Shown here in pieces: positions 7,988 through 17,774 of a stretch of DNA of 64,000 nucleotides (positions are counted from its first letter, which is position 1; each line of letters begins with the position of its first letter). Source of the DNA: Levilactobacillus spicheri DSM 15429 (GTDB lineage: Bacteria > Bacillota > Bacilli > Lactobacillales > Lactobacillaceae); the NCBI RefSeq assembly GCF_001435095.1, contig NZ_AZFC01000035.1, forward strand, positions 62,001-126,000, written 5' to 3'. The translations under genes were made by a program, and so were the position numbers. The notes under the pieces were generated by a model. That model made no database searches. It saw nothing but the letters and a program-made list of their open reading frames with translations, and was not told where the DNA came from.

Positions 7988-8794
7988 CTAGCCCCGGTGA
8001 AACCAGTTGCTGACGCGGTGCCAGAACCCGGGTTCTTCCTGGTCTTCCAGCTTCATCAGCGGAACCGTTTCGCCCTCTAAGCGCCGAGCCACGTTCCGGT
8101 ACCCCTGCGAAGCGGGGTTATCGGTCTGCATGACGATGGGTTCCCCCTGATTCGACGTGGTGATCACCGCGTCGTCATCAAAGATGATGCCCAACAATTC
8201 GATGCCCAGGTGGTGCGTGATTTCATCGATGTCCATCATCGACCCATCCTGCATCATGTTCCGGCGAATCCGGTTGATCAATAATCGTGGCGCTTCGGTC
8301 AAGGGGTGCTGTTCCAGCAGGCCCACGACCCGGTCAGCGTCCCGCACGGCCGAAATTTCTGGCGTGGTCACGACGATGGCCGCATCGGCGCCGGCTACCG
8401 CGTTCATGAAGCCTTGTTCGATGCCGGCTGGGCAATCGATCAGCACGTAGTCGTAGTCCGGCTTGAGCTCATCCACGATGGTCTTGACCTGGTCCGGCTC
8501 CAACGCGGTCTTATCCGTGTTTTGCGCCGCGGGCAACAGGTAGAGCTTGTCGTCGAACCGCTTGTCCTTGACCAACGCCTGGGGCAGCTTGGCCCGCCCG
8601 CTGGCCACGTCCACGATATCGTAAATGATACGGTTGTCGAGCCCTAAGACGACATCCAGGTTCCGCAACCCGATGTCCAGGTCCATCAGGCAAACCCGCT
8701 TGCCCATTAAGGCCAACGCGGTCCCAATGTTGGCACTGGTCGTCGTTTTACCAACGCCACCCTTACCAGAGGTGATCACAATTGCTTTTCCCAT
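7988..8794 (-). CDS. minD: Septum-site-determining ATPase MinD
   Basis: MinD is the membrane-bound ATPase that recruits MinC to block division at wrong sites. The deviant Walker A KGGVGKTT is at residues 11-18, followed by the conserved NIGTALALMGKRVCLMDLDIGLRNLD region. The extreme C-terminus (GFWHRVSNWFHRG) is the amphipathic membrane-targeting helix. It follows minC by 2 bases in the mreBCD-minCD order. No MinE is present; in Firmicutes DivIVA-type factors usually place MinCD. SD GGAGGA precedes ATG 8794. Confidence 0.97.
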   Translation of the reverse strand: MGKAIVITSGKGGVGKTTTSANIGTALALMGKRVCLMDLDIGLRNLDVVLGLDNRIIYDIVDVASGRAKLPQALVKDKRFDDKLYLLPAAQNTDKTALEPDQVKTIVDELKPDYDYVLIDCPAGIEQGFMNAVAGADAAIVVTTPEISAVRDADRVVGLLEQHPLTEAPRLLINRIRRNMMQDGSMMDIDEITHHLGIELLGIIFDDDAVITTSNQGEPIVMQTDNPASQGYRNVARRLEGETVPLMKLEDQEEPGFWHRVSNWFHRG

Positions 8795-8796
8795 TT

Positions 8797-9468
8797 CTAA
8801 ATTCCTCCGATCTGGTTATAGAGCTTGGGATTAATCTTTTTAAGTTGATTGAGATTGCCGTAAGACAACACATGCAGGTCGTTTACGTAAGCGACCGTTT
8901 GTGCTGAGGCCTCAAGGTCATCCGGGTCAATGATATCAAACTGTTCGGCAATGCGAATCTGCTGAGCAGTTTTCAAATTTCCCATGACTAATTTTGATTC
9001 ATCATCGGGATAGCCCGCCTGCAAGATACCGGCGACGTTCCCCATCGAGAAGATGTTGCCCGTCGTCTGTAATTTACCGCCTTCGTGAATCGTGCCCAAA
9101 AACAGCACGTCCCCCGTCATATCGACCTCTTGCCCGTTCCGGATCACTTTGCTGAGCAGGTGTACGTTCTCCCGCTCCTTCATCTGAACCGCGTCGGCAA
9201 TGGTCATGACGTTGGCCGCAATCTTATGAATTTCGAACCGCGGGTACTGGCCCACCAGTTGTTCGATCTGTTGCCGTTCCTCGGCCGTTAGGATTCGGTC
9301 CTCGGTCAGCACGTCTAACGACACCTTGGTCGCCTCTTGTGCCTGGGGGTCAATCTTCAGATTCTCTAATAATGTTTTTAAGTCAACTAAGATCTGATCC
9401 AGACTTGCCGATTGCTTAAGGACCAAATCATAGCCGTTTTGCGTTCCACGTAATACGGCAGCTTGCAT
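8797..9468 (-). CDS. minC: Septum-site-determining protein MinC
   Basis: MinC inhibits FtsZ assembly when bound to MinD. The protein (about 223 residues) has the N-terminal FtsZ-inhibitory domain and the C-terminal beta-helix region (GDVLFLGTIHEGGKLQTTGNI and similar), which binds MinD. The start is placed at ATG 9468, about 11 bases after GTGGAGG; an in-frame GTG at 9486 overlaps the SD. It is 18 bases after mreD, 2 bases before minD. Confidence 0.94.
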   Translation of the reverse strand: MQAAVLRGTQNGYDLVLKQSASLDQILVDLKTLLENLKIDPQAQEATKVSLDVLTEDRILTAEERQQIEQLVGQYPRFEIHKIAANVMTIADAVQMKERENVHLLSKVIRNGQEVDMTGDVLFLGTIHEGGKLQTTGNIFSMGNVAGILQAGYPDDESKLVMGNLKTAQQIRIAEQFDIIDPDDLEASAQTVAYVNDLHVLSYGNLNQLKKINPKLYNQIGGI

Positions 9469-9486
9469 AGCGTTCTTTCCCTCCAC

Positions 9487-10008
9487 CTATTTTAACCAAT
9501 TATACACCCCACGGATGGGGAAGTATAAGACCACAAATAATGCCAGGTTCAAGGCCAGCGTGGGCCCCAGCGTGGTGACTAAAAAGGCGCTCCCCGCCAT
9601 ACTGGTCAGGTGAACCATCCGACTCGCCAGGTAGCTTAATGCCTCGACGAGGGTGATATCGATAAAGTAGATCAGCAACCCACTCAAAAAGTTGGGACTG
9701 ATGTAATTTACCAATACCCGGGTCAGATAGACCACCAACGGAAAAATAAAGATTTCAATTCCAAAGATCCCCGTGTAGTACAGGTCGAAGACGGCACCGG
9801 CCACCGCCGCCCAGCGTGCCACGGGAATGTCGAAGCGGTCTTCAAACAGGACCGCGCAGACCAGCCACAGCACCACTAGATGGCTCACCATGGTGGCCGA
9901 CGTCCGAAAAAGGTGCGTACTAAAGACCTGACTGATGGACCCGTCCAAAAACAGCATCAGGAAGAGCCCAATCGGGAAGCCAAAACGTAACTTGGATAAG
10001 CGATACAC
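9487..10008 (-). CDS. mreD: Rod shape-determining membrane protein MreD
   Basis: A 173-residue hydrophobic protein with about five to six membrane segments and the position expected of MreD, 12 bases after mreC. It is part of the elongasome. GTG start at 10008 with GGGGGG 7 bases upstream. MreD proteins vary in sequence, so the call rests on size, topology and context. Confidence 0.92.
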   Translation of the reverse strand: MYRLSKLRFGFPIGLFLMLFLDGSISQVFSTHLFRTSATMVSHLVVLWLVCAVLFEDRFDIPVARWAAVAGAVFDLYYTGIFGIEIFIFPLVVYLTRVLVNYISPNFLSGLLIYFIDITLVEALSYLASRMVHLTSMAGSAFLVTTLGPTLALNLALFVVLYFPIRGVYNWLK

Positions 10009-10020
10009 GCGACATCCCCC

Positions 10021-10872
10021 CTACTGCTTCGTCACGGCGACCGTGACGATGTTCAAATCACTGAGGTCCGTTGCGGGTGTGATATACAACTTCGTGGATA
10101 GACCGTAGTCGTCCCCACTGGCCTTGGCAACCTTGCCGACGTACAGGCCCTTGGGCGTGACGCCGCCCAGACCACTGGTGACGACCTTGTCGCCCTTGCT
10201 GATCTTGGCCTTGGTCGTGATATTGTTCATGGTGATCTGACCACTATCCGCGTTAAAGCCGCTCAAGACCCCGTTGACCGTCTTGCCCGACTTGGTAGTG
10301 ATGGACACGGCAAAGCGGTTGGCGGAATCGTTGTTATCAGTGATCAGTTCCACCTTGGAGTTGGTCTTGTTAACTTCCGAGATTCGCCCAATCAGGCCGG
10401 AGCCGGACATTACGGGCATGTTCTTGATGACCCCTGCCGAAGACCCCTTGTTGATGATGACCTGGTTTTGCCATGAGGATGGTGTCCGGGTGATCACCGC
10501 GGCCGAAATGGCGGAATAGTCGGTCAAGGAACTGTTCAGGCCAACTTCCTTCTTCAATTGCTTATTTTCTTTCGCCAGTGTCTGGTCCCGCACTTTCGTT
10601 TGGGCCAATTCACTGACTTGTTTCTTTAACTGCTGATTTTCTTGGTAGGTGTTCAGCAATTCCGAGACGGAACTGACGGACCCCTTTAACCCGTTGGCTG
10701 GCAGGGCCACGACCCGGTCAGCCAAGCCCACGATGTCGTTGCCGAACTGTTGAATCAACGGTGGCGTCGATCGTTTGTTACGGATGGCGACGGACAACGT
10801 CATCAAAGCAAAGCTGACAATCAAGCAGACAATAATGATGACCAGCCGCCGATTGAAAGAAAATTTCTGCAT
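10021..10872 (-). CDS. mreC: Rod shape-determining protein MreC
   Basis: MreC is the extracytoplasmic elongasome scaffold. One membrane anchor (about residues 9-30) is followed by a coiled coil (about 60-110) and the two-part beta-barrel domain (QNQVIINKGSSAGV and LVTGLPK-type blocks such as GDKVVTSGLGG). Length 283 is typical. SD GGAGG precedes ATG. It lies downstream of mreB but a terminator at 10.92 kb sits between them, so expression may depend on partial read-through or a weak internal promoter. Confidence 0.95.
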   Translation of the reverse strand: MQKFSFNRRLVIIIVCLIVSFALMTLSVAIRNKRSTPPLIQQFGNDIVGLADRVVALPANGLKGSVSSVSELLNTYQENQQLKKQVSELAQTKVRDQTLAKENKQLKKEVGLNSSLTDYSAISAAVITRTPSSWQNQVIINKGSSAGVIKNMPVMSGSGLIGRISEVNKTNSKVELITDNNDSANRFAVSITTKSGKTVNGVLSGFNADSGQITMNNITTKAKISKGDKVVTSGLGGVTPKGLYVGKVAKASGDDYGLSTKLYITPATDLSDLNIVTVAVTKQ

Positions 10873-10920
10873 GTTTGACCTCCATCTAGTTCGGTCTGCT
10901 AACTTCCCAGACCGCTAAAC

Positions 10921-10951
10921 AATAAAGAAGCGGGAAGCTGCCTTCCCGCTA
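10921..10951 (-). terminator. Terminator between mreB and mreC
   Basis: Perfect 9-bp stem AGCGGGAAG/CTTCCCGCT (10929-10937 with 10942-10950), followed by TCTTTATT on the minus strand. The short U-poor tail suggests it may be leaky, which would allow mreBCD-minCD to share transcript. Confidence 0.75.
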
Positions 10952-10955
10952 ATCC

Positions 10956-11960
10956 TTATTTCTTCTTCATGACATCGATACTCTTTAAGGATTCGCCAGT
11001 ACCAGCCGCGACACAATCCAATGGGTCGTTCGCAATCGAAACCGGCACTTTGGTTGCATCAGCAATCACTTCAGATAAGTTTTTCAGTAACGCGCCACCA
11101 CCGGTCAAAACGATCCCGTGGTCAATCACGTCGGCGGCAATTTCTGGTGAGGTTTCTTCCAGCGTTTCCTTGATCGCCGTAATCACCGCTTGAACGGGTT
11201 CTTGAATGGCCTTGGCCACGTCGATAGCGGAGACTTCGACCGCCTTTGGTAAACCAGTTACCAGGTCACGCCCACGAATCGTGGCGCCTTCGATCTTTTC
11301 CGCGTCCTTGATGGAAGCCGAACCGATGTCCATCTTCAACTTTTCAGCCGTCCGTTCCCCAATCAAGAGATTGAAGTTCGACCGTACGTAAGTCGAGATG
11401 GCGTCGTCCAGCTTATCACCAGCGATTCGGATGGAGCGGCTCGAAACGATGCCCCCTAAGGAAATCGTGGCAACGTCGGTGGTCCCACCACCCATGTCAA
11501 CGACCATGCTCCCGGTTGGGTCCATAACGGGCAACCCGGCACCAATCGCTGCGGCAAATGGTTCTTCAATTACATAAGCGTCACGGGCGCCGGCTACCCG
11601 GGTCGCATCGATCACGGCCCGCTTTTCAACTTCCGTGACACCGCTTGGGACACAAACCATGACGTAAGGCTTGCCACCTGAACGGCCAACGGTCTTTTCG
11701 ATGAAGTACTTCATCATGGCAACCGTGGTATCGTAGTCGGCAATGACCCCATCCTTCATCGGCCGAATGGCCACAATACTTGCGGGTGTCCGTCCAATCA
11801 TCGCGCGTGCGTCTTCACCAACGGACACAATTTCCCCAGACTTTGTGTTCTTGGCGACAACGGAAGGCTCGCGGAGGACGATTCCCTTACCGTCAACGTA
11901 CACAATCGTATTGGCGGTACCCAAATCGATTCCAATATTTTTCGTTCCTAATCCGAACAC
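10956..11960 (-). CDS. mreB: Actin-like rod shape protein MreB
   Basis: MreB polymerises under the membrane and directs lateral wall synthesis. The 334-residue protein has the actin-family phosphate motifs ([15 protein letters not shown] near the N-terminus, [12 protein letters not shown], and ILTGGGALL near the C-terminus). The start is GTG 11960; an ATG ten bases upstream is out of frame. It heads the mreBCD-minCD cluster. A second MreB-type gene (35.8-36.8 kb) lies next to murA. Confidence 0.97.
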   Translation of the reverse strand: MFGLGTKNIGIDLGTANTIVYVDGKGIVLREPSVVAKNTKSGEIVSVGEDARAMIGRTPASIVAIRPMKDGVIADYDTTVAMMKYFIEKTVGRSGGKPYVMVCVPSGVTEVEKRAVIDATRVAGARDAYVIEEPFAAAIGAGLPVMDPTGSMVVDMGGGTTDVATISLGGIVSSRSIRIAGDKLDDAISTYVRSNFNLLIGERTAEKLKMDIGSASIKDAEKIEGATIRGRDLVTGLPKAVEVSAIDVAKAIQEPVQAVITAIKETLEETSPEIAADVIDHGIVLTGGGALLKNLSEVIADATKVPVSIANDPLDCVAAGTGESLKSIDVMKKK

Positions 11961-12025
11961 TGTGTTTCATCCCTTCATTGTCAACAAAATATTAATGGAT
12001 TTTTGTCTTATTCATTGATAGACGT

Positions 12026-12034
12026 ATTATAACA
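12026..12034 (-). promoter_or_regulatory. Extended -10 promoter of mreB
   Basis: TGTTATAAT on the minus strand (TATAAT 12026-12031 with an upstream TG), 66 bases before the GTG start. No good -35 at 17 bases, as is common with extended -10 promoters. Confidence 0.6.
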
Positions 12035-12203
12035 TACCTATACGTGAGAACACGTCGTCAACGTTAAGAATACCGAACTTTTAGGCAGAAAGAAATACCT
12101 AAAGATGATTTTAATTAGATTTTAAGGGTTCCCCCCGGTTACCCGGTCAGGCCACCGGCCGTTAACCGGTCAAATCCCTGTCATACCGGGGATTGTCCCC
12201 TTA

Positions 12204-13526
12204 TCACTCAGCCGCGTCGTCCTTAAAGTAGTGCCGGACTTCGGAAATAAAGTAGAGTGACCCAGTTAACAAAAGCAGGTCTTCCGCCGACATGGTGCCT
12301 AGGGCCTGCTTGAGCGCGGCCGGCCAATCCGCGGCCATGGTGATCCGGTCGTGCTGGGGAACCGCCTCCTCTAAGGCCAGCGGGGTCGCCGCCGCGCGCT
12401 TGCCGGGGCCCGCAAACTGGGTGACGATCAGGTGGACGTTCGGGACCGTTAGCAGGGTCTGCACCATCTGGGTGTACTGCTTGTCTGCCAACACCGCCAG
12501 GACGATGTAGACCTCGTTGGTCGCAAAGTGTTGCCGCAACAACTGGGCCATTTCGACCATCGCCGGCTCGTTATGGGCCCCGTCGATGGCAATCAGCGGT
12601 TGGTCATTTAACCGTTCAAACCGCCCCGGCCAGGCGGTGTGGGCCAGTCCGTTGCGCACCGTGGCCGCGTCGATGGCGGCGTGCCGCTGGGATTGGTAGG
12701 TCACGAAGGCCGTCAGGGCCGTGGCCGCGTTATCGACCTGGTACTGCCCCAGCAGATCTTCTTGCAGATGGGACCAGTGCCACTCTTGGTACCGGTAGTC
12801 GAACCGTTCTCCCCACTGATCAGTGGGCTGGCGCGTCACCTGAAAATTCCGGTCTAAAGCCGCGACTTGGGTGGCTTGCCGGGCCGCCGTCTGGTCCATG
12901 ACGGCCAGCGCATCGGCCGTCAAGCGACCGCAGACCACAGGTACGTGCGGCTTGATGATTCCCGCCTTTTGCGCCGCAATCTCGGGAATCGTGTCCCCCA
13001 GTAACCGCATGTGATCCATGCCGATGGTGGTGATGACGGAGACCGCGGGGGTGATGATGTTCGTCGAATCGAACAGTCCCCCGAGGCCGACCTCGACCAC
13101 GACCGTGTCGACCGGGTGCGCGGCGAAGTAGCAAAACATCAGGGCCGTGTCGATCTCAAATTCCGTCGGTCCCTTCTCCGCCAACTCCTGGTCCAGCTGG
13201 GCCACCACCGGTTGGACCTGGTTGACCATGGCGACCAGGTCGTCGTCACTGATGGGGACCCCGTCACGGCTGATGCGCTCGTTAAACCGGGTGATGAACG
13301 GCGACGTGAACGTGCCCACGGTCTGTCCATCGGCCATTAACAGGTCGCGCAAGAAGGCCACCGTGGATCCCTTGCCGTTGGTGCCCGCCACGTGGATCAT
13401 CGACAGGTGTTCCTGCGGGTCACCCAATAATTTCATAAAATAACGCATGCGTTTAAGGGTCGGGGCCTTCTTGAACCGGTCCCGCCCGTGAATAAAGTTT
13501 AAAGCTTCGGTATACGTTGCAACCAA
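12204..13526 (-). CDS. folC: Folylpolyglutamate synthase / dihydrofolate synthase
   Basis: FolC adds glutamates to folates, in some species also making dihydrofolate from dihydropteroate. The P-loop GTNGKGS and the Mur-ligase-like VEVGLGGLFDSTN block are clear, as is the C-terminal domain. I place the start at TTG 13526 (440 residues), 8 bases after GGGAGG; an upstream in-frame TTG at 13544 overlaps the SD. valS-folC is a conserved order, but here a terminator and an unusually long structured leader separate them, so folC is probably controlled on its own. The 3' flank (12120-12200) is GC-rich with short inverted repeats and no convincing terminator. Confidence 0.95.
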   Translation of the reverse strand: MVATYTEALNFIHGRDRFKKAPTLKRMRYFMKLLGDPQEHLSMIHVAGTNGKGSTVAFLRDLLMADGQTVGTFTSPFITRFNERISRDGVPISDDDLVAMVNQVQPVVAQLDQELAEKGPTEFEIDTALMFCYFAAHPVDTVVVEVGLGGLFDSTNIITPAVSVITTIGMDHMRLLGDTIPEIAAQKAGIIKPHVPVVCGRLTADALAVMDQTAARQATQVAALDRNFQVTRQPTDQWGERFDYRYQEWHWSHLQEDLLGQYQVDNAATALTAFVTYQSQRHAAIDAATVRNGLAHTAWPGRFERLNDQPLIAIDGAHNEPAMVEMAQLLRQHFATNEVYIVLAVLADKQYTQMVQTLLTVPNVHLIVTQFAGPGKRAAATPLALEEAVPQHDRITMAADWPAALKQALGTMSAEDLLLLTGSLYFISEVRHYFKDDAAE

Positions 13527-13559
13527 GATGCCAACCTCCCGCAATCTTCCGCTGATCCT

Positions 13560-13945
13560 GGTTAAGTCGGATTCAGCAGAGTTTTTCTAGTATTTACTAA
13601 GCACCCTGCCAGTGACCTGTCATGACCACCCATTGACTGCTAAAACCAGTCCCAGCAAGATGTTTTTCCGTCAAAGAGACCGGTCTCCGCAGGCACACAC
13701 TAGCCTCACAGAGAGCCGCGGCCGCCGAACGAACAAGTCTCGATCCGCGTGCCGATAGCCGTTATGTGAAAATCAGCAGCTACTTAAGCGGAACAGAGAC
13801 GACTTGATAGCCCTCGTGAAATGGGAGAGTTAGCTAGCGTTTTCTGCTAGCTTACACCCAGGCTTCGGAGTCGTGCCCACTGGGGCTATCTTGCTCGCCG
13901 GCGTGGAGCGCCCACTATCGACTGTCTCACCCGCGTCCTAAATTT
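13560..13945 (-). ncRNA. Unidentified structured RNA, folC leader or separate small RNA
   Basis: About 385 bases without a credible gene, between a promoter at 13947-13976 and folC. Helices visible on the minus strand include a long-range 8-bp pair AGCAAGAT/ATCTTGCT (13888-13895 with 13654-13661), GATAGCCC/GGGCTATC (13883-13890 with 13806-13813, sharing three bases with the first), CAAGTC/GACTTG (13801-13806 with 13734-13739), and hairpin GCTAGC (13832-13852). A last hairpin closes on itself at 13576-13609. I looked for tmRNA, RNase P, SRP, 6S, T-box, lysine, TPP, FMN, SAM and M-box hallmarks and found none. Confidence 0.4.
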
Positions 13946-13946
13946 T

Positions 13947-13976
13947 AGTGTAGCAGATTTTTTCGTTTTCGGGTAA
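13947..13976 (-). promoter_or_regulatory. Possible promoter of the folC leader RNA
   Basis: -35-like TTACCC (13971-13976), 18-base spacer, -10 TACACT (13947-13952), directly downstream of the valS terminator. Confidence 0.45.
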
Positions 13977-13977
13977 C

Positions 13978-14017
13978 GCAAAAAGCCGAACCCCTGTGAG
14001 GAGGGATTCGGCTTTCC
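13978..14017 (-). terminator. Terminator after valS
   Basis: Strong stem AAAGCCGAA..TTCGGCTTT with inner CCC/GGG pairs, followed by TTGCG on the minus strand. Confidence 0.85.
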
Positions 14018-14056
14018 GGGCGTCGTGCATCGGTCAAACACAACGACGAGTCAGGC

Positions 14057-16723
14057 TTAAAGTTGCGCCTTGATTTCGGCTAACCGTTCTTGCGTAGCGG
14101 CCAGCTTCTTTTGGTTGTCTGCTTGTTTTTCACGTTCGCCGGCAACCACGTCTTCGGGGGCGTTTGCCACGAAGCGTTCGTTGCCCAGCTTCTTGGTTGC
14201 CCGGGCAACCTCGGCCGTGTATTTAGCGACTTCCTTGTCCAAACGAGCGGCTTCTTCCTTCAGGTCGACCAATTCGGCCAACGGAACGGAAATTTCCGCG
14301 GAGGTGATCACCGCCGTCATGGCCAGCTTCGGTGCGACCAGGTCGGCCCCAATCTCCAGGTTCTTCGGGTGCACGAACCGGTCGATGTAGTCCCGGTTGT
14401 TCTCGAAGACGGCCTGCAGCTTCGCGTCGCCGGTCTTGATCTGTAAGTCGATCGGCGTGGACATCGGTGCGTTGGCCTCGGCCCGGATGTTCCGGACAGC
14501 CTTGATCAGGTCGATCAGGCTAGTCATGTCGCTTTCCGCCGTGGCGTTGTCGAATTCGGGGTGGTCAACCGGGTAAGCTGCCGTGACCAGGGATTGTCCC
14601 TCGTGTGGCATGGCTTGCCAGATGGCTTCCGTGACGAACGGCATGATCGGTTGCAAGAGTCGTAACGTCTGGTCTAAGACGTAGGCCAACAGGTCCTGCT
14701 TAACGGCCTTAGCGGCTTCGTCGTCACCGGTCAAGACACTCTTACTCATTTCGATGTACCAGTCACAGAAGTCGTTCCAGATGAAGTTGTACAGGGCCCG
14801 GCCCGCTTCACCGAAGTCGAACTTGTCGAACATGGTCGTGACGTGCTTGACCGTTTCGTTCAAGCGACTCAGAATCCAGCGGTCAGTCAGGTCCCACTTC
14901 TCTTCGGCAGGAACGACCGGCTTCGTGTTGTCTCCCAGGTTCATGATGACGAACCGGCTGGCGTTCCAGATCTTGTTGATGAAGTTCCACGCCGCGTCCA
15001 TCTTCTTGTAGCTGAACCGGACGTCTTGACCGGCCGTCGAGCCCGTGGACAGGAACCAACGTAGCGCGTCGGCCCCATACTTCTTGATCACGTCCATCGG
15101 ATCGATCCCGTTGCCCAGGGACTTGCTCATCTTGCGACCCTCTTCGTCCCGAATCAGCCCGTGCAGCAGCACGTGTTTGAACGGCCGCTTGCCGGTAAAT
15201 TCAAGGCTTTGGAAGATCATCCGGGAAACCCAGAAGAAGATGATGTCATACCCCGTGACCAACGTGTCGGTTGGGAAGTAACGCTTAAAGTCGGCGCTGG
15301 ATTCGTCCGGCCAGCCCATGGTCCCAAATGGCCACAAGCCACTGGAGAACCAGGTGTCCAAGACATCCGGATCGCGGTCCCAGTTTTCGGGATCCTTCGG
15401 GGCCTCTTCACCCACGTAGATTTCGCCGGTGCCCTTGTGGTACCACGCCGGAATCTGGTGACCCCACCAGAGTTGCCGGGAGATGACCCAGTCATGGGCG
15501 TTGTCCATCCACTGCATGAAGGTGTGCTCGAAGCGCTTCGGCACAAAGTCCACCGCGTCGTCGCTCTTTTGATTAGCCATCGCCATCTCGGCCAACGGCT
15601 TCATCTTCACGAACCATTGGGTGGATAACCGAGCTTCGACCTGCACCCCGGTCCGTTCAGAATGGCCCACGGCGTGCACGATTGGGTCGACCTTCAGGAG
15701 CAACCCCAGCTTGTCGAGATCCGCCACCATGGCCTTCCGGGCCTCGAAACGGTCCATGCCGTTGTACTTGCCGGCCTTTTCGTTCATGGTCGCGTCTTCG
15801 TTCATGGTGTTGATCCGTTCCAGGTTATGCCGGTTACCGACCTGGAAGTCGTTCGGGTCGTGGGCTGGCGTGATCTTGACCATCCCGGTCCCAAACTCAG
15901 GGTCGACGTATTGGTCGGCGATGATCGGAATCTCACGGTTGGCCAACGGCAGGATAACCTTGGTCCCGACCAATTCCTTGTAGCGGTCATCCCCAGGGTT
16001 CACGGCCACCGCCGTGTCCCCCATCATGGTTTCTGGCCGGGTCGTCGCGATTTCAATGTAGTGCTTGCCGTTAAAGGTCTGATTCTTGTCGGCAAACGGG
16101 TACTTCACGTGGTAGAAGGCCCCCTTGTCATCCTTATGAATGACTTCGATGTCGGACAGCGCGGTCCGGGCTTGCGGATCCCAGTTGATGATGTACTCAC
16201 CCCGGTAGATCAAGCCCTTCTTGTACAGCGCCACGAAGACCTTCTTGACGGCGTCGGAGAACCCCTTGTCCAGGGTGAACCGTTCGCGTGAGTAGTCTAA
16301 GGACAGGCCCATCTTGGCCCATTGCTTGTGAATGGTGTCGGCGTATTCGTCTTTCCATTCCCAGACTTGGTCGATGAACTTCTCGCGGCCCAGGTCGTAA
16401 CGGGAAATGCCCTGCTCTCTGAGCTTGGCTTCCACCTTGGCCTGCGTGGCGATCCCGGCGTGGTCCATCCCGGGTAACCAGAGCGTATCGTAGCCCTGCA
16501 TCCGCTTTTGCCGGATCAACATGTCTTGGAGCGTGGTGTCCCAGGCGTGACCTAAATGCAGCTTCCCGGTCACGTTCGGTGGCGGTAACACGATGGAATA
16601 GGGTTTTGCTTGGGGATCCCCACTGGGTTTAAAAACCCCTTCGTCGAGCCAAGTCTGATAACGACCCGCTTCGACGGCGGTCGGATCATACTTGGTCGGC
16701 ATATCAATTTGCTTATCTGCCAT
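14057..16723 (-). CDS. valS: Valyl-tRNA synthetase
   Basis: An 888-residue class I aminoacyl-tRNA synthetase that charges tRNA-Val and edits mischarged threonine. The HIGH motif appears as HLGH (residues 56-59 after PPPNVTGK), KMSKS is intact (GRKMSKSLG), and the C-terminal coiled-coil arm typical of ValRS is present. It is controlled by its own T-box leader with a GTA Val specifier. A terminator follows it. Confidence 0.98.
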   Translation of the reverse strand: MADKQIDMPTKYDPTAVEAGRYQTWLDEGVFKPSGDPQAKPYSIVLPPPNVTGKLHLGHAWDTTLQDMLIRQKRMQGYDTLWLPGMDHAGIATQAKVEAKLREQGISRYDLGREKFIDQVWEWKDEYADTIHKQWAKMGLSLDYSRERFTLDKGFSDAVKKVFVALYKKGLIYRGEYIINWDPQARTALSDIEVIHKDDKGAFYHVKYPFADKNQTFNGKHYIEIATTRPETMMGDTAVAVNPGDDRYKELVGTKVILPLANREIPIIADQYVDPEFGTGMVKITPAHDPNDFQVGNRHNLERINTMNEDATMNEKAGKYNGMDRFEARKAMVADLDKLGLLLKVDPIVHAVGHSERTGVQVEARLSTQWFVKMKPLAEMAMANQKSDDAVDFVPKRFEHTFMQWMDNAHDWVISRQLWWGHQIPAWYHKGTGEIYVGEEAPKDPENWDRDPDVLDTWFSSGLWPFGTMGWPDESSADFKRYFPTDTLVTGYDIIFFWVSRMIFQSLEFTGKRPFKHVLLHGLIRDEEGRKMSKSLGNGIDPMDVIKKYGADALRWFLSTGSTAGQDVRFSYKKMDAAWNFINKIWNASRFVIMNLGDNTKPVVPAEEKWDLTDRWILSRLNETVKHVTTMFDKFDFGEAGRALYNFIWNDFCDWYIEMSKSVLTGDDEAAKAVKQDLLAYVLDQTLRLLQPIMPFVTEAIWQAMPHEGQSLVTAAYPVDHPEFDNATAESDMTSLIDLIKAVRNIRAEANAPMSTPIDLQIKTGDAKLQAVFENNRDYIDRFVHPKNLEIGADLVAPKLAMTAVITSAEISVPLAELVDLKEEAARLDKEVAKYTAEVARATKKLGNERFVANAPEDVVAGEREKQADNQKKLAATQERLAEIKAQL

Positions 16724-16740
16724 GGTTGTTCAAGTCCTTT

Positions 16741-17000
16741 CTTCTAAAAACGCCGGAACACGGTGAAACAAAAAAGACCTCATCCTAATTACTTAGGACG
16801 AAGTCTCTTCGCGGTACCACCTAAATTGGGCGTTCAAGCCCCACTTATCTTCGTTGTTAACGGAGCGTGCTCCGGAATCGACCTACTCCGTTCAGTCGAC
16901 CAGCTCACAAGTTACCTTCCCGTGAGGACGTCGACCGGCTTCCAGCGACCCGGCTCTCTACGACGACATCCTCACGGTACTCTCTTGCTCACAGCTATTT
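16741..17000 (-). promoter_or_regulatory. T-box riboswitch of valS, specifier GTA (Val)
   Basis: Stem I has the AGAGAGTA loop-E strand, an upper helix CCGTGAGGA/TCCTCACGG, a terminal CCGG..CTGGAAG..CCGG hairpin, and the specifier GTA followed by A at 16913-16915. The T-box AGGTGGTACCGCG is at 16810-16822; TGGT fits the A73 discriminator of tRNA-Val. A terminator with a six-T tail lies at about 16770-16808. Codon and discriminator agree, so this leader served as the ruler for the importer leader. Confidence 0.93.
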
Positions 17001-17007
17001 ACTCTGT

Positions 17008-17036
17008 AGTTTAACCAATTTTGGGTTAAGCGTCAA
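17008..17036 (-). promoter_or_regulatory. Promoter of valS
   Basis: -35 TTGACG (17031-17036), 17-base spacer, -10 TAAACT (17008-17013). The -35 lies inside the last codons of tpx. Confidence 0.8.
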
Positions 17037-17535
17037 CTCGTGGCACCAACTTTTCGAGTGCCGTCAGGGCTGCCAAGTAATCGGGCTCTTCCGATTGTTC
17101 GATCACGACTTGGCGGTAGACGATTTTCCCCGTCTCATCGATGATCCAGATGGACCGTGCCAGGTTGCCGGCGTTCGGCACGTACAGACCGGTCTCGTAC
17201 CCGAAGGACAGTTCCTCATCGGATAAAAGATCCACGTTTTGGACCCCTTCGGCGGCACACCATCCGGTCTGTTCCGCCACGGAGTTGTTCGATACCGTGT
17301 AGAACTTGGCCGCCGGATAATGGTCGGCCTGTTGCGTAAACTTCCGGGTCTGAATCGTGCAAACGGGGGTATCCAAATCGGGCACAACGCTGATCAAGGC
17401 GACCTGACCAATCAGGTTGGCCGTCTTCACCTTGTTGTTCTGCTGATCAAATAATTTGAACTTGGGTAATGACTCCCCCACTTCGGGCAACTTGCCCGCC
17501 AGTGCCATCTTCTTACCGAGTCTCGTGACTTCCAC
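17026..17535 (-). CDS. tpx: Thiol peroxidase (Tpx, atypical 2-Cys peroxiredoxin)
   Basis: Tpx reduces hydrogen and lipid peroxides with thioredoxin. The peroxidatic Cys lies in DTPVCT (Cys59) and the resolving Cys in GWCAAEG (Cys93), the spacing expected of the family. I choose GTG 17535 (169 residues), 8 bases after AAGGAG, over an in-frame GTG at 17544 that overlaps the SD. It ends within the valS promoter. Catalase-poor lactobacilli rely on such peroxidases. Confidence 0.95.
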   Translation of the reverse strand: MEVTRLGKKMALAGKLPEVGESLPKFKLFDQQNNKVKTANLIGQVALISVVPDLDTPVCTIQTRKFTQQADHYPAAKFYTVSNNSVAEQTGWCAAEGVQNVDLLSDEELSFGYETGLYVPNAGNLARSIWIIDETGKIVYRQVVIEQSEEPDYLAALTALEKLVPRVDA

Positions 17536-17726
17536 ACCGATCACTCCTTCAAGATTGTCTCGCCGGCCACCGCCGGCTATTCTCTTAATTATGACGCAGA
17601 CCCCTAGTTAAAAACAAGTAATTTGAAACGAGAATTCAGATAATTTTACCGGAGGTCGTTCATCTCTGCCGTGCCCCCGCTTTGCTAAGGTCACCGCTTG
17701 AGGATACCGAGTTGGTACGGGGCCAC

Positions 17727-17765
17727 TAAAAAAAGTGAGTCCGGAAAACATCCCAGGCCCACTCT
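17727..17765 (-). terminator. Terminator after thiI
   Basis: An 11-bp stem with one mismatch and G-U pairs (AGTGGGCCTGG/CCGGACTCACT), followed by seven T on the minus strand. The rest of the 17536-17774 gap shows no gene. Confidence 0.8.
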
Positions 17766-17774
17766 CGTTAAAAT

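Noticed and set aside
13560-13945. tmRNA, RNase P RNA, 6S, SRP RNA or a known riboswitch upstream of folC
   Set aside because: No tRNA-like ends or tag, no GAGGAAAGUCC block, no SRP GGAAGCA motif, no T-box, TPP, FMN, SAM, lysine or Mg core was found. Left as unassigned.
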